From the NCBI GenBank assembly GCA_035048485.1, contig CM068583.1:24403341-24467340 (forward strand): a stretch of 64,000 bases of DNA, in the 5' to 3' direction. Source of the DNA: Pteria penguin (taxonomy: Eukaryota > Mollusca > Bivalvia > Pterioida > Pteriidae). The notes beneath the pieces are model-generated. The model had not been told where the DNA came from. It searched no databases and saw nothing but the letters and a program-made list of their open reading frames with translations. Every line of letters begins with the position of its first letter. The first letter of the stretch is position 1. Shown here piece after piece: positions 47,301-54,429 of the stretch. Position numbers and translations under genes: made by a program.

Positions 47301-49960
47301 GTTCTCACATTCTTTCAGTTTCTCTTTTGTCAGACATAATGCTTCACAGTAAGATCCTGGATACACTGTCATGGTGAAATTTGTATAAAATGCAAACACA
47401 ATGCACACCGCCTGGCCAATCAACCTGTCAATAAAAATGCATAAAATTACTTTCCTTGAGTAGGTCAGGTGGAAATTCAAACACATAAAAACACCACAAC
47501 TAAAATTTCTTCAAAATAACATGACAAATCTGAAAATCTCATATATTATAAGACTTTATCTACCGGTATGTTGAGATAGAGAGAAAAAGAGAATATTGTA
47601 TTAAAGAAATGTAATAGAGAGAGGGGAAAGAAAGAAGAAAAGAAAGCATGAATGAAGGAAGAAATAAAGGGTGAGGGAAGATAGGAAAGAAAAAAAGAAA
47701 GGAAAGGTGGGGGAAGAAAAAAAGAGTGTCAGGGGGGAGGTAAAAAAAAAAGGAACAGGAAGGAATTAAATTATCAATTCAGAAACCATAACATAATAAA
47801 TCTTAATACATAAATAAAACGAGAAAATAGCTGATAATGATTAAGTGGCGCTTCTTCCAATTAATGAAAAACATTCATCTTAACCGAACTCATATCAAGA
47901 AGAAATATTTTATGTACGTCGTAAACAAGGGATACAGTAAAAATATTTAAATTGTTTCAAATTAAGATTCAAGAATTTTATCAATTTATTCTTTTACTTA
48001 TTTAGTTATTATATAACAAACGCGGTATACGGATAACGTTGTAATGTCTCCTGGTACTTTATACAAGAACCAGATACGACTCTGCTAGAATGTAAAAATA
48101 GAATGATGTGCCGCAAAACTTGGATATTTATCTATGTTGTGATAATAAGCGTATGAAATTCATGTCTTACTGTGAACAATAATAATCATGAATAATGTGA
48201 GTTACAATCACTATTTGTTCATTGTTATTGAATTTTTTTTATAAATCCAATATGGCGTCAACCCACGCTATCGTTTCCTGTCCACTAATTGATTTAAAAT
48301 CTATCTCCCCGAATTCGATTTAGATTCAGTAATTAATTCAGAATGAATGAATGTTATATTTTAATTATCTGAAATCGTCGTTGTACGTGTCATTTATACA
48401 TCAAACATGTCGAATTACGTAAACAAAGCAGGACAAATCGCACCCGCAGAGACTAACTGTTTAAAAACATAAGAGCGTCCGATAAAGCCATAAAAATAAA
48501 GAGCGTCCTAATTTATACTAGATATAAACATCTTCTTAAAATATTTCCTGAATGGTTATGAAAAAAGCTGTTAATGAAATCGATGAAAAACGATATTGAA
48601 AAATGGCCGGTACAAAGATAGGGGGTGTTGATTAATAAATCGTTATTTCATGAACGATTTCATGAAATATACTTTTAACTGTATACTTTAAATCAATGAA
48701 ACTTCAATTCAGTTTTTCAGATATATTTTGGGACCCTTGGTTATATAAAAGTAGTTGATTAGATACTACACTTTGTCAGTTTAAGAAGAAACAACATTCC
48801 TATATATATCGATCAACCGAGCGATGTAAACATGGCGCGGCGTCACGTCAAAGACTCAAAATTAGTGCGAGTAGACAACTTTGACACATCATGCGTAGGT
48901 TTTAACATTGATGGATTTTAATGTAATATATATCAAAATAATCTGCAAGACTTCTTCTTTTCAATGATATTCAAAGGAAAATATACTTACCAATAATATT
49001 CCATACAGCTGATTTTAAATTTCGTAACACTACATATCTTTGTTATTAATTGACCGACAGGTATGATTTGAATTAGGTAGTAAAGGTGAATCTTTCATCT
49101 GATTTGCTGTCAAATTTCATGGAAATTGGTTACCTGCTTACCTTCCGTATTCGCATTTAAAAACTACCTGTAAAAACAAAACCGGGCCGCCGATACGTAC
49201 TTATCGAGGTCTGCGAATTTGCGAGGTATTTAAAACTTCAACTCGTCAAAATGCAGTATTTTTTAAAACAAAATATTACATTTAAGATATCAGTGGAATC
49301 TTCATTTTTTATCTTTCTAATGATATACAGATTATAATATTTGATTTAAGCAATGGTTATAAATTTTCTCTTGAAATATATCAACTAGCTATTTTTCACG
49401 TTTTCTGATCGTGTCAGCGCGATAGCTGGCATTGCTAATTGAATAATAATGTTCGTCATTTGTTACATTTAATCCGTTAGAAATTATCACAAAGAAAATA
49501 TCATTACATATCACGAATACTGAAGAAAAATTGGCCCATTAGAGCAGATTTTCATCACCAGGTGCCGAACCTTACATGCCAGGTGTCGAAACAACTTATA
49601 GGTGCAGATACAACCTGGTGCTGAAACCTCCTGGAGCCGAAACGACCTTAATTCCTCAATTTCGTGGATGTTCATGACATGTTACTTTTATTAATGCTAA
49701 GTGATACCATTTATTCTTTACAGTACCCAGTACGGCAGTAGCTGTAAAAACTTTCAAGTTAAAAGATTGCAACAACTGAACAAGTTGTAACTAGATCTAT
49801 ATTTACTTTGCAAATTGTCTAATAAATCACGATATCCTCGTCTTATCTCCAATCTTTCTCTCAAATCTTGTGATTCAGGTTGTGACACACTGTCATCGTC
49901 TGCCTCTCTCATCTTCTTTGAACTTTCTTTATTGGCAGTATTTTCTTCCTTCCCCGCCAT
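29353..49960 (-). CDS. NSMCE4A: Non-structural maintenance of chromosomes element 4 (NSE4, SMC5/6 kleisin)
   Basis: Coding exons, 5' to 3' on the - strand: 49960-49807, 41447-41367, 40174-40044, 37842-37718, 36331-36229, 33942-33846, 33573-33482, 33014-32966, 30408-30314 and 29448-29353 (stop). All borders are GT-AG and the phases agree, giving 1023 bp and 340 residues (human NSMCE4A is about 385). The N-terminus has LEIRRGYRDLLDNLQ running into KNKEEHINP, the NSE4 helix that contacts the SMC5/6 neck-NSE3 interface in the family. The middle has AAILMISNFGKQK and EEWMKLGRGIQKFFRKSPAF. The C-terminal winged-helix part has NPVCYFEFVLNPRSFGQTVE followed by NIFYASFLVRDGLAKISLDD, then ITPQEWKELVQVYRISNPLI, all hallmark NSE4 segments. 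The start is the first ATG in exon 1, and the open frame begins there. NSE4 bridges SMC5 and SMC6 with NSE1 and NSE3 in nuclear DNA repair. The first intron (8.4 kb) hosts another coding exon. Very confident. Confidence 0.95.
29449..30313 (-). other. NSMCE4A last intron
   Basis: AT-rich, with an acceptor (TTTACACAG) just before the final coding exon. No embedded gene or clear repeat was seen. Confidence 0.5.
30409..32722. other. NSMCE4A intron 8, left part
   Basis: No repeat boundary was recognised. 31360-32170 is richer in CG dinucleotides than its surroundings and carries a 135-codon + strand open frame (31360-31767) without recognisable motifs. 32520-32640 has a short module repeated two to three times (variants of GATATGATGTC and ACCCTGCAGTTTTTG). 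Confidence 0.35.
32723..32900. mobile_element. Inverted-repeat MITE in NSMCE4A intron
   Basis: The ends GGGGTTACCATGC and GCATGGTAACCCC are exact inverted repeats, followed inward by TGTTTTACAAAA / TTTTGTAAAAC and GGCGAATACCCTGTCAGAAA / its mirror at about 32836. It is a 178-bp fold-back element. Target duplication unclear. Confidence 0.7.
34980..35376 (-). repeat. Short palindrome-ended repeat element (copy C)
   Basis: Starts after a CAAACAAACAAACAAGAG stretch. It shares TCTTGGAAGTCTTAAAAAAT and GAGATATTGA blocks with the 19-23 kb elements and ends in the terminal palindrome at 35343-35374, then AAAAACC. At about 390 bp it is the shortest complete-looking copy in the window, and its ACAAGAG start and palindrome-AAAA end may define the family borders. 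Confidence 0.6.
35455..35545 (+). mobile_element. SINE 3' end fragment with ATCA-repeat tail
   Basis: GGCATGACGTAAAACAACAA followed by (TCAA)n is the + orientation of the SINE tail seen inverted at 7.6, 50.3 and 59.4 kb. The tRNA-like head is absent, so the copy is 5'-truncated. Confidence 0.5.
36608..36790 (-). mobile_element. tRNA-derived SINE (second type), degraded
   Basis: Read on the - strand: a box B (GGGTTCGATTCC), then a body with GTTACCTCCTGCTTCCATGT and a GTAAAACACC end. It matches the copy at 50036-50215 but has lost most of box A. Confidence 0.6.
37093..37471. mobile_element. Mutator-like MITE with 9-bp target duplication
   Basis: Terminal inverted repeats begin CAATCTGATTAAAACCATAT on the left with a close mirror on the right. 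Direct repeats ATTGGCTTA at 37084-37092 and 37472-37480 are the target duplication. The 379-bp body is non-coding, with CACTGATTGGCTGAAAATC and TGACGTCTCAGTCACCGAAA shared with the copy at 50402-50839. 9-10-bp duplications are typical of Mutator-type elements; the superfamily is inferred from that alone. Confidence 0.8.
38638..38961 (+). pseudogene. 5'-truncated retroposed 3' end with poly(A) and 9-bp target duplication
   Basis: Direct repeats TTCCAAGTT at 38629-38637 and 38962-38970 flank an insert that ends in AATAAA (38931) followed by TATGAATT and about 16 A. After an A-rich start, one frame reads FNKAKNEIQWYIGVRKK and then KWNAYLPLLN before a TAA stop at about 38778-38780. An AT-rich 3' UTR-like stretch follows. 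This looks like the terminal part of an mRNA (host gene or LINE) copied into the genome. The parent gene is not recognised. It sits in the NSMCE4A intron on the opposite strand. Confidence 0.7.
39133..39889 (+). mobile_element. hAT-type non-autonomous transposon with 8-bp target duplication
   Basis: Terminal inverted repeats CAGAGTTTACGAA at both ends are flanked by exact 8-bp direct repeats CTTTACGG (39125-39132 and 39890-39897), the hAT signature. Subterminal copies of GTCC(G/T)GTGGATTT and TCCGGTAGTTTTC repeat near both ends, as in hAT transposase-binding regions. The 757-bp body is too short for a full transposase but carries the 97-codon zinc-finger ORF annotated separately. It sits in NSMCE4A intron 3 on the opposite strand. 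Confidence 0.9.
39457..39750 (+). CDS. TTF-type zinc-finger protein, N-terminal piece of a hAT transposase
   Basis: A 97-residue frame from an ATG inside the hAT element. After a basic linker (ERKKPARKF), the motifs are NPQWLIDKKWLRYD, then MFCDPCTKY, then YTASFVSGTANFKTSAL. These match the TTF/BED-like finger that opens ZNF862-like and other hAT-derived proteins, with the W-LRY, FC-xx-C and F-SGT-NF-TSAL landmarks. The frame stops shortly after the expected AL-x-H position, and no DDE or hAT dimerisation segment follows. It may be a truncated transposase remnant, or a stand-alone DNA-binding peptide acting on the element's ends. Expression is unknown. Confidence 0.7.
   Translation: MSWPIKWSVKASSSGKQVKRIPDNDTEIPERKKPARKFNPQWLIDKKWLRYDNNNQLMFCDPCTKYMKSGKNKVNYTASFVSGTANFKTSALTNNND
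40500..40990 (+). repeat. Bivalve dispersed repeat beginning AACAAGAG
   Basis: AAACAAGAGTTGTCAAAAGA followed by CGACAAAGCTCCCCGG, then GACCTTGACCTT-like phrases (TCACCTTGACCTTAGAGATG), the same design as the 23.2-kb and 35.0-kb repeats. No palindromic end was found here, so it is probably truncated. Confidence 0.5.
41448..42789. other. NSMCE4A intron 1, 3'-most part
   Basis: AT-rich intronic sequence. No recognised gene or repeat boundary. Confidence 0.35.
42790..43275 (-). repeat. Dispersed repeat, copy 2, inverted relative to copy at 3.8 kb
   Basis: Begins GTGGTCCCCCTCTTTCGGGG, the reverse of the 3' end of copy 1. It contains three modules of GGGACACACATGCCAAAT with AGGCCCTA(C/T)GTCTTACGG and ends near ATTCCCACACTTTTAC. 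Three modules against one to two in copy 1 show internal module expansion. Confidence 0.6.
43276..45033. other. NSMCE4A intron 1, segment with YY1-like ATGGCG motifs
   Basis: Mostly AT-rich. At 43978-43990 and 44100-44112 there are AAATGGCGCC and AATATGGCGACCC strings resembling YY1-type sites. No supported exon was seen; the 87-codon frame at 43981 has no domain. Confidence 0.3.
45044..45900. mobile_element. Long inverted-repeat element with CGGAATTACCG subrepeats
   Basis: The left end GTACCTAGAATCACCATAAT and the right end (reverse complement GTACATAGAATCACTGG) bound arms built from repeated CGGAATTACCG-like units. The arms close with a shared TGTACCTAGAAAGTATAACT (45396 on; mirrored near 45792). 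The spacer is 45422-45771. A second element (45096-45324) sits inside the left arm. Confidence 0.65.
45096..45324. mobile_element. 229-bp TIR element inside the left arm, TA-flanked
   Basis: CAGTTCAGGCGGAACTT at the left and its mirrored form (reverse complement CAGTCCGGGTGGAACTT) at the right, with TA on both outer sides (45094-45095 and 45325-45326). The interior has several GTCCACTG / CAGTGGAC palindromes. It inserted after the larger inverted repeat formed. Confidence 0.65.
46665..46675 (-). terminator. Overlapping polyadenylation signals for the nested gene
   Basis: Two overlapping AATAAA hexamers on the - strand, about 155 bases past the stop codon. They support the exon at 46827-47424 being a genuine last exon. 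Confidence 0.6.
46827..47424 (-). CDS. Terminal exon of an unrecognised gene nested in NSMCE4A intron 1
   Basis: A strong acceptor (TTTTTATTGACAG, just right of 47424) opens a 198-residue frame ending at 46827. AATAAA signals on the - strand at 46665-46675 give a 3' UTR of about 155 bases. The first half is hydrophobic and folded-looking (VCIVFAFYTNFTMTVYPGSY, then STDQFTNGIVNELKLFF). The second half is basic and serine/lysine-rich with KKKLGKKSKVKG and a TKKEKIRKKS tail, suggesting a nuclear protein. The exon begins in mid-codon, so earlier exons exist; none could be supported between 47.5 and 49.8 kb. The order of a compact N-terminal domain and a basic tail loosely recalls SLX4IP, but this is weak and unverified. 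The exon lies on the NSMCE4A strand and inside nested inverted repeats. Confidence 0.6.
47575..47765. repeat. Polypurine tract, about 190 bases
   Basis: Almost uninterrupted A/G on the + strand, with GAAAGAAAGAAGAAAAGAAA and AGGTGGGGGAAGAAAAAAAG segments. It lies just upstream of the nested exon. Confidence 0.85.
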
Positions 49961-50035
49961 CTTTCAGACTTTTGTCTAAAAATATATCGTAAGCTCGATC
50001 CCGAATTCATTTAAAATCAAGAAAACCTCAGTGGG
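49961..50035 (-). promoter_or_regulatory. NSMCE4A 5' leader / proximal promoter region
   Basis: Immediately upstream of the NSMCE4A start codon. No TATA element was seen at a fitting distance; the transcription start cannot be placed. A SINE begins at 50036, so any unbroken proximal promoter is short. Confidence 0.3.
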
Positions 50036-50225
50036 TTGGTTGGTTGGTTGGCTGGTGTTTTACGTCACTTTTTCAGTTATATCGCGACATGGAAGCAGGA
50101 GGTAACCAACCTCTTAAACATAGTGGCGCAATCCGGGAATCGAAACCGGATCGTCGGCGCCGCAAGCCAAGCGCTTTATCACTGCACCAAGCCTGCCCCT
50201 GGCCCAAGTGGGCCTATATATCTAT
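50036..50225 (-). mobile_element. tRNA-derived SINE (second type), near NSMCE4A start
   Basis: On the - strand: box A (TTGGTGCAGTGATAAAGCG) and box B (GGTTTCGATTCCC), a body with GTTACCTCCTGCTTCCATGT, and a CCAACCAACCAACC tail. It is close to the copy at 36.6 kb. The tail matches the TTGGTTGG repeats starting at 50036. Confidence 0.75.
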
Positions 50226-50401
50226 CACTCACCGGAATACAATTTATATCTTTATCTTGTACTGAAAACTGAGTGAAAATTTGAATCATTATCAACATTA
50301 CAATTGTTTATGCAGTTCAAATTAAAATTAAATCTATAATTGATTGATTGATTATTGTTTTACGTCACCCCACGATTATGTCATGATGTATATGGTGACG
50401 G

Positions 50402-50839
50402 CAATCTGATTAAAACCATATCTTTATTCCGCTTCTGTGTTTATCCACTTGCGGATAAAGATCTGGCGAAATTCCGTAAGGGGTCATATGTTCTGGTGAA
50501 CTCTGATGACGTTTCAGTCACCGAAACCGTTCTTTCCATATATAATGACTTGGCTCAATCTGATTAAAACAAATCTTTATGCCAATGCTCTATTTGTTCC
50601 ATTGCGTGTGGAACAAATAGCTCTAGAAGCGGAATAAAGATATGGTTTTAATCAGATTGGACTTGGCTAGGCACGTGATAGTGACGCAGTATGTCACGCA
50701 CGGTGTGAATGTTAATTTCATTCCTAGGAATTTGTAGCCGAGCCACTGATTGGCTGAAAATCTGAGTTCACCAAAACATCTTTACTACGCAATGGGACAA
50801 ATAGAGAAGCGGAATAAAGATATGGTTTTGATCAGATTG
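50402..50839. mobile_element. Mutator-like MITE inserted in the SINE, 10-bp target duplication
   Basis: Ends CAATCTGATTAAAACCATAT and its mirror (ATCAAAACCATATC on the right arm) as in the copy at 37.1 kb. Direct repeats ATGGTGACGG (50392-50401 and 50840-50849) restore the SINE body when the insert is removed, proving insertion. The element is itself interrupted. Confidence 0.88.
50556..50659. mobile_element. Short MITE nested in the MITE, 9-bp target duplication
   Basis: A 104-bp copy of the same TIR family (CAATCTGATTAAAAC at one end, mirrored at the other) made almost only of the two TIRs. It is flanked by GACTTGGCT at 50547-50555 and 50660-50668. Removing it joins sequence matching the 37.1-kb copy. 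Confidence 0.88.
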
Positions 50840-51069
50840 ATGGTGACGGCATCTGCCTGATACATTGCATACAAATTTAGACCTTTGCAACGGATCCAAC
50901 CGAAGCATTGAGGGATCTTTTACGTGCCACGACTAATGTGACACGGGACCTCGGCTTTTACTGTCTCACCAGAAAGACAGAACATCGGGCGGGAGTCAAA
51001 CCTGGGACCTCTCGATCACGAGCAGAGCACCTTATCCACTAGCACGCACCGGCTTTTTAAATCTTTAAT

Positions 51070-52010
51070 AATTTGTAGCAGATTAATCCTCAAAAATCTG
51101 TCAACACATCTGGATGAAAACAACAACACTTGTAATAGACCACGAGTACTATTTAAATTCCTTCCAAGTTTCATCAAAATCCTTCAAATGATTCTACAGA
51201 AGAGGACGAAAATGGGAAAAAAATAAAACAGAACCTTTTTTTTTGCAGTCTTAAGAAAATCATAAAAATCCAATCATAAGGATATTGACAAATTTCTTTC
51301 ACTATTACATTCCTTACCACAAACATGATTAAAAGAAACCAAATTAAGTTCTGGGGAAATTTGCCATCCCTTTACTGGTCCTGCATGATCTGCCTCTGTT
51401 ATCTATTATATATAGACTGAATTGTCATGGTATGCTTTGGCTTGTAATGATGCCGAGAAAATTAAATTTTAATATCAATATTCACATGTATATTATTGAT
51501 CTATTATATCAATTTATATCAAAGATGCTTAGCTATCTAAACAAACACATCATAGTACATACATGTATCGACAAAACGGTAAAAAATTATTTCAAAAAGT
51601 TTAATTACGTAATTCTATATAATAAATATTAATTTAATCCGGTACACGTGACTAAGACTGTACTTAACGAACTATTTAAAATTAATTACCCTTACATTAT
51701 ACAAGAATAATTTTTAAGAACACGTGTGCGTATTTATTTTGTTAACGGTTTACATAATTTTCATCTGGTACATTTATATATCTATATGACAACATAATAA
51801 TTCAGTTCAACAGCTAAAACTTCCTGCAATTTTTCACCTCTGTCTAGCGTTAAAATTTCACCATTCCACATGTTAACCTTAACTGTTCTTTACTCTTGTA
51901 AACGTATATGAATGATAGGGCCCCTACTTGCGGCTAGTCAAATTCATGATATACATTAATTTGTACCGTATATTAAAACCCTAACCTTTACTGTTCAAGA
52001 GGTATAATCA
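51070..52010. other. Intergenic sequence with a repeat fragment
   Basis: 51150-51350 resembles the 19-23 kb repeats (TTTCATCAAAATCCTTCAAA, TTTTGCAGTCTTAAGAAAAT). The rest is AT-rich with no gene recognised. Confidence 0.4.
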
Positions 52011-52049
52011 ATGAAAAAAAATGTGAAACCCTTGTCTCAAACGTTATTG

Positions 52050-52444
52050 GAGAATCTACTTTCTTATACAAATTATCATTACAAGGTCAAAGTCACCGGG
52101 TCAAAGGACTTGGTATCAAAATATAGAACTTGTTTCGGTGAATGTGTGTGTGTGAAATATGAAAAACCCAAATCCTTAAACTGTAAGAAAAATCAGCATA
52201 CAGAAGTTATTAACAAAATTTTTTAATACAAGGCCAAAGTTCAAGGTCACTAGGTCAAATGCTTTGGTATCAAATTGTAACACTTGTTATGGTGAATGTG
52301 TGTGTTAACTATGAAAGCCTTACTGTTTATACTGTCAGAGAATTCTGCTTAAGAACTTCTTAACCAAAGTATTATTACAAGGCAAGAGGTTAAGTTCACT
52401 AGCTCAAATGTCTTGGAATCAAAATGTAGTACTTGTTATGGAGA

Positions 52445-52495
<51 letters not shown>

Positions 52496-52745
52496 TGTGT
52501 GTGTGTGAAATATGAATACCCGATCCCTTAAACTGTAAGAGAAATCTGCTTACAGAACTTTTTAATGAAAGTATAACTACAAGGCCAAAGGTCAAGGTCA
52601 CTAGGTCAACTGTCCTGGTATCAAAATGTAGTGCTTGTTATGGTGAATGTGTGTGTGAAATATGATAGCCATATTCCTTATACTGCAAAAGAAATCTACT
52701 TTCAAGACTTAAAAAGACGGTCGGACGAATAGGGCGATTCCTATA
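52050..52745 (+). repeat. Bivalve tandem modules, about 140-bp period, with (GT)n
   Basis: Blocks AAGGTCACTAGGTCAAATG, TGGTATCAAA and TTGTTATGGTGAATGTGTGT recur about four times. In one module the GT stretch has expanded to a (GT)n microsatellite at 52447-52506. Ends with GGTCGGACGAATAGGGCGAT. Confidence 0.75.
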
Positions 52746-52768
52746 TACCCCCACTACTTCGTTTGATT

Positions 52769-52789
52769 TGGGGGGGGGGGGGGGGGGGT
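52769..52789. repeat. Poly(G) tract
   Basis: An uninterrupted run of about 20 G, prone to length variation and sequencing error. Confidence 0.9.
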
Positions 52790-54086
52790 TATAATAAAAC
52801 CCATCACTTTTACAATTTTAAATACCGACCTTATATACCGGATCATTATTTGGTCAACTTTTTCGGATCTTATCGGATAAGAATGAACAACAGGTCATTG
52901 AAAGTAAGTATTCAAAGAATATCGATTAAATGAGTCGTAAAGTAAACAGGAACAAAAATCAAGATTAGAAATTGTTTCATTGTAATATCAGTTCAGTGGA
53001 AATGTTCTTTCTTCTCTTTCTAGTTACACTGACTAACCTCGAAATCACAAATGGACTCGATTGTTTTTTTCCCATAAATTCTGTTCTATTTCGATCTTGG
53101 AGATACAACTTTAGGTCAAGGTCATATCACAATCTTATAAGTTGTTACCAGGAAAAGAAATTCTGGGACTTTATTTTCCGTGTGATCTCAATAACATAAG
53201 AGAGTTGATCTTCTCGTTTGGACCAAAACTCTGTCACACATTCTCTTTATTAATAAATTTTGTATCAAGCGCTGAGCATTAAAAAAGACTTATCTATAAC
53301 AAAGTCTGTACAAAATATACACAATATTAAGAAGAAATATCAATTGGACGGACTACTGTTTTCCTCTTCATCATAGCATGCCAGCTAAAATTCAGCCTTC
53401 AATTGTTTTCAGTTTTGATCAGTTAAATGACCATGATCTTTACTCATCTGAAACTTTTCATTAAGTTACCACTTGTACAAATACCTGGAATGAACAATAA
53501 TTAAGGTTGAACATAGTTTAATACTATGTATATCCAAATGATCCAATTGACAGATATGTAACACATTGGAGATACCCGGTACCTTGATAGCTACATGACT
53601 TGTAGGCATCAAAGATGTGAGGTTTCATTTACTATAAGAGCTTGAATTTGTTATTTCAAAAGGTTTGGACATAGCAAATACTAATAATTGTTTATTACTG
53701 CCTACAAAGTAAGCGTAAATGTGTTGCATACTGCTTCTGTGCCAAGACCCATTAACTACCTGGAGTAATACCGATAATAGGTCATTACGTGCACACATAC
53801 CAAGGACCTCATAAGGAGATGGGTACTTCTTATGTCTTTCTCACCAAACTCCGAGTCAGCAAGCAATTACTCACTGATTGTTTCGGGACTTATTACCAAA
53901 TTTGACAAATACTTCCCTCCTCTTTTTAATGTCAAATGAAAACATGGGTTTTTTAGAGACAATATCAAATTTTGAACATATTTTCTTGATGTTTCTGTAT
54001 TTTTGATTGATCGTAAAACTGATGTTTTTCTCGCAAGAACTTTTCATCACATGATCAGGAAATACGCCAATGCTTTTGTGTATCCA
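52790..54086. other. Intergenic sequence
   Basis: No gene could be supported. A 65-codon frame at 53002-53199 begins with a hydrophobic stretch like a signal peptide (FFLLFLVTLTNLEITNG), but it has no homolog I recognise and a good acceptor-like string lies inside it. Confidence 0.3.
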
Positions 54087-54171
54087 CATGGCTTTCGGCT
54101 CGTTGCCCCCCTTTTATTACACCAATATAATTGCTGTAATAGAGGGGGGACAACGAGCCGAAAGCCCTGTG
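54087..54171. mobile_element. 85-bp MITE with target duplication of up to 9 bp
   Basis: Inverted arms GGCTTTCGGCTCGTTG around a short AT-rich loop, flanked by GTGTATCCA at 54078-54086 and 54172-54180. The first bases of the arms overlap the flank, so the duplication may be 7-9 bp. Confidence 0.7.
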
Positions 54172-54429
54172 GTGTATCCAAAGTAATATGACAAACATCA
54201 TTACGTAAAGCCGTTGTATACTTTTTAAAATTTTCTGAAATTGTGTTTATAAAAAACCTATATTGCAAAAGCAATTTACAACAAGCTTCCCATCAGTGTT
54301 GCATGCAAGACTCTTCCCCTGTCGTCATCATTTTCTTAGAGGCAACAGTTTTTTAATTGGCTGCAACAACACATAGGAAATTAACACTAGTAAGGAAGTA
54401 ACGACTACAATCTCATGCGTGATGTTTCA

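Larger units (their letters stand above)
46184..49443. mobile_element. Inner inverted-repeat pair TTSAATTAGCAATGCCAG
   Basis: TTGAATTAGCAATGCCAG at 46184-46201 and its inverse (reverse complement TTCAATTAGCAATGCCAG) at 49426-49443 match at 17 of 18 positions. A further GCAATGCCAGCT copy near 46389 matches the right end even better over the next bases. The 3.26-kb interior contains the terminal exon on the - strand. Lack of a target duplication keeps this provisional. Confidence 0.45.
45925..49649. mobile_element. Putative 3.7-kb element with GTTTCRGCACC end repeats
   Basis: The left end (45925-46050) has four to five copies of a GTTTC(A/G)GCACC-like unit. The right end (49556-49649) has the same unit in inverse orientation (GGTGCCGAA, GGTGTCGAAAC, GGTGCTGAAAC, GGAGCCGAAACG). 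The outermost pair gives an imperfect inverted repeat of about 18 bp. No target-site duplication was identified. It encloses a second inverted-repeat pair and the unrecognised coding exon at 46827-47424. It could be a DNA transposon carrying a gene, or a host gene flanked by a repeat pair. Confidence 0.45.
50340..51056 (-). mobile_element. tRNA-derived SINE interrupted by a MITE
   Basis: The head on the right has, in reverse, box A (TGCTAGTGGATAAGG) and box B (GGTTTGACTCCC), the CATCTGCCTGAT body, and a TTGATTGATTGA tail at the left. Flanks TTAAATCTATAA (50328-50339) and TTAAATCTTTAA (51057-51068) are a near-exact target duplication. The body is split by the MITE at 50402-50839. Confidence 0.8.

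Noticed and set aside
52419..52601. - strand frame with a THTHTHTH run
   Set aside because: Translation of the (GT)n microsatellite.
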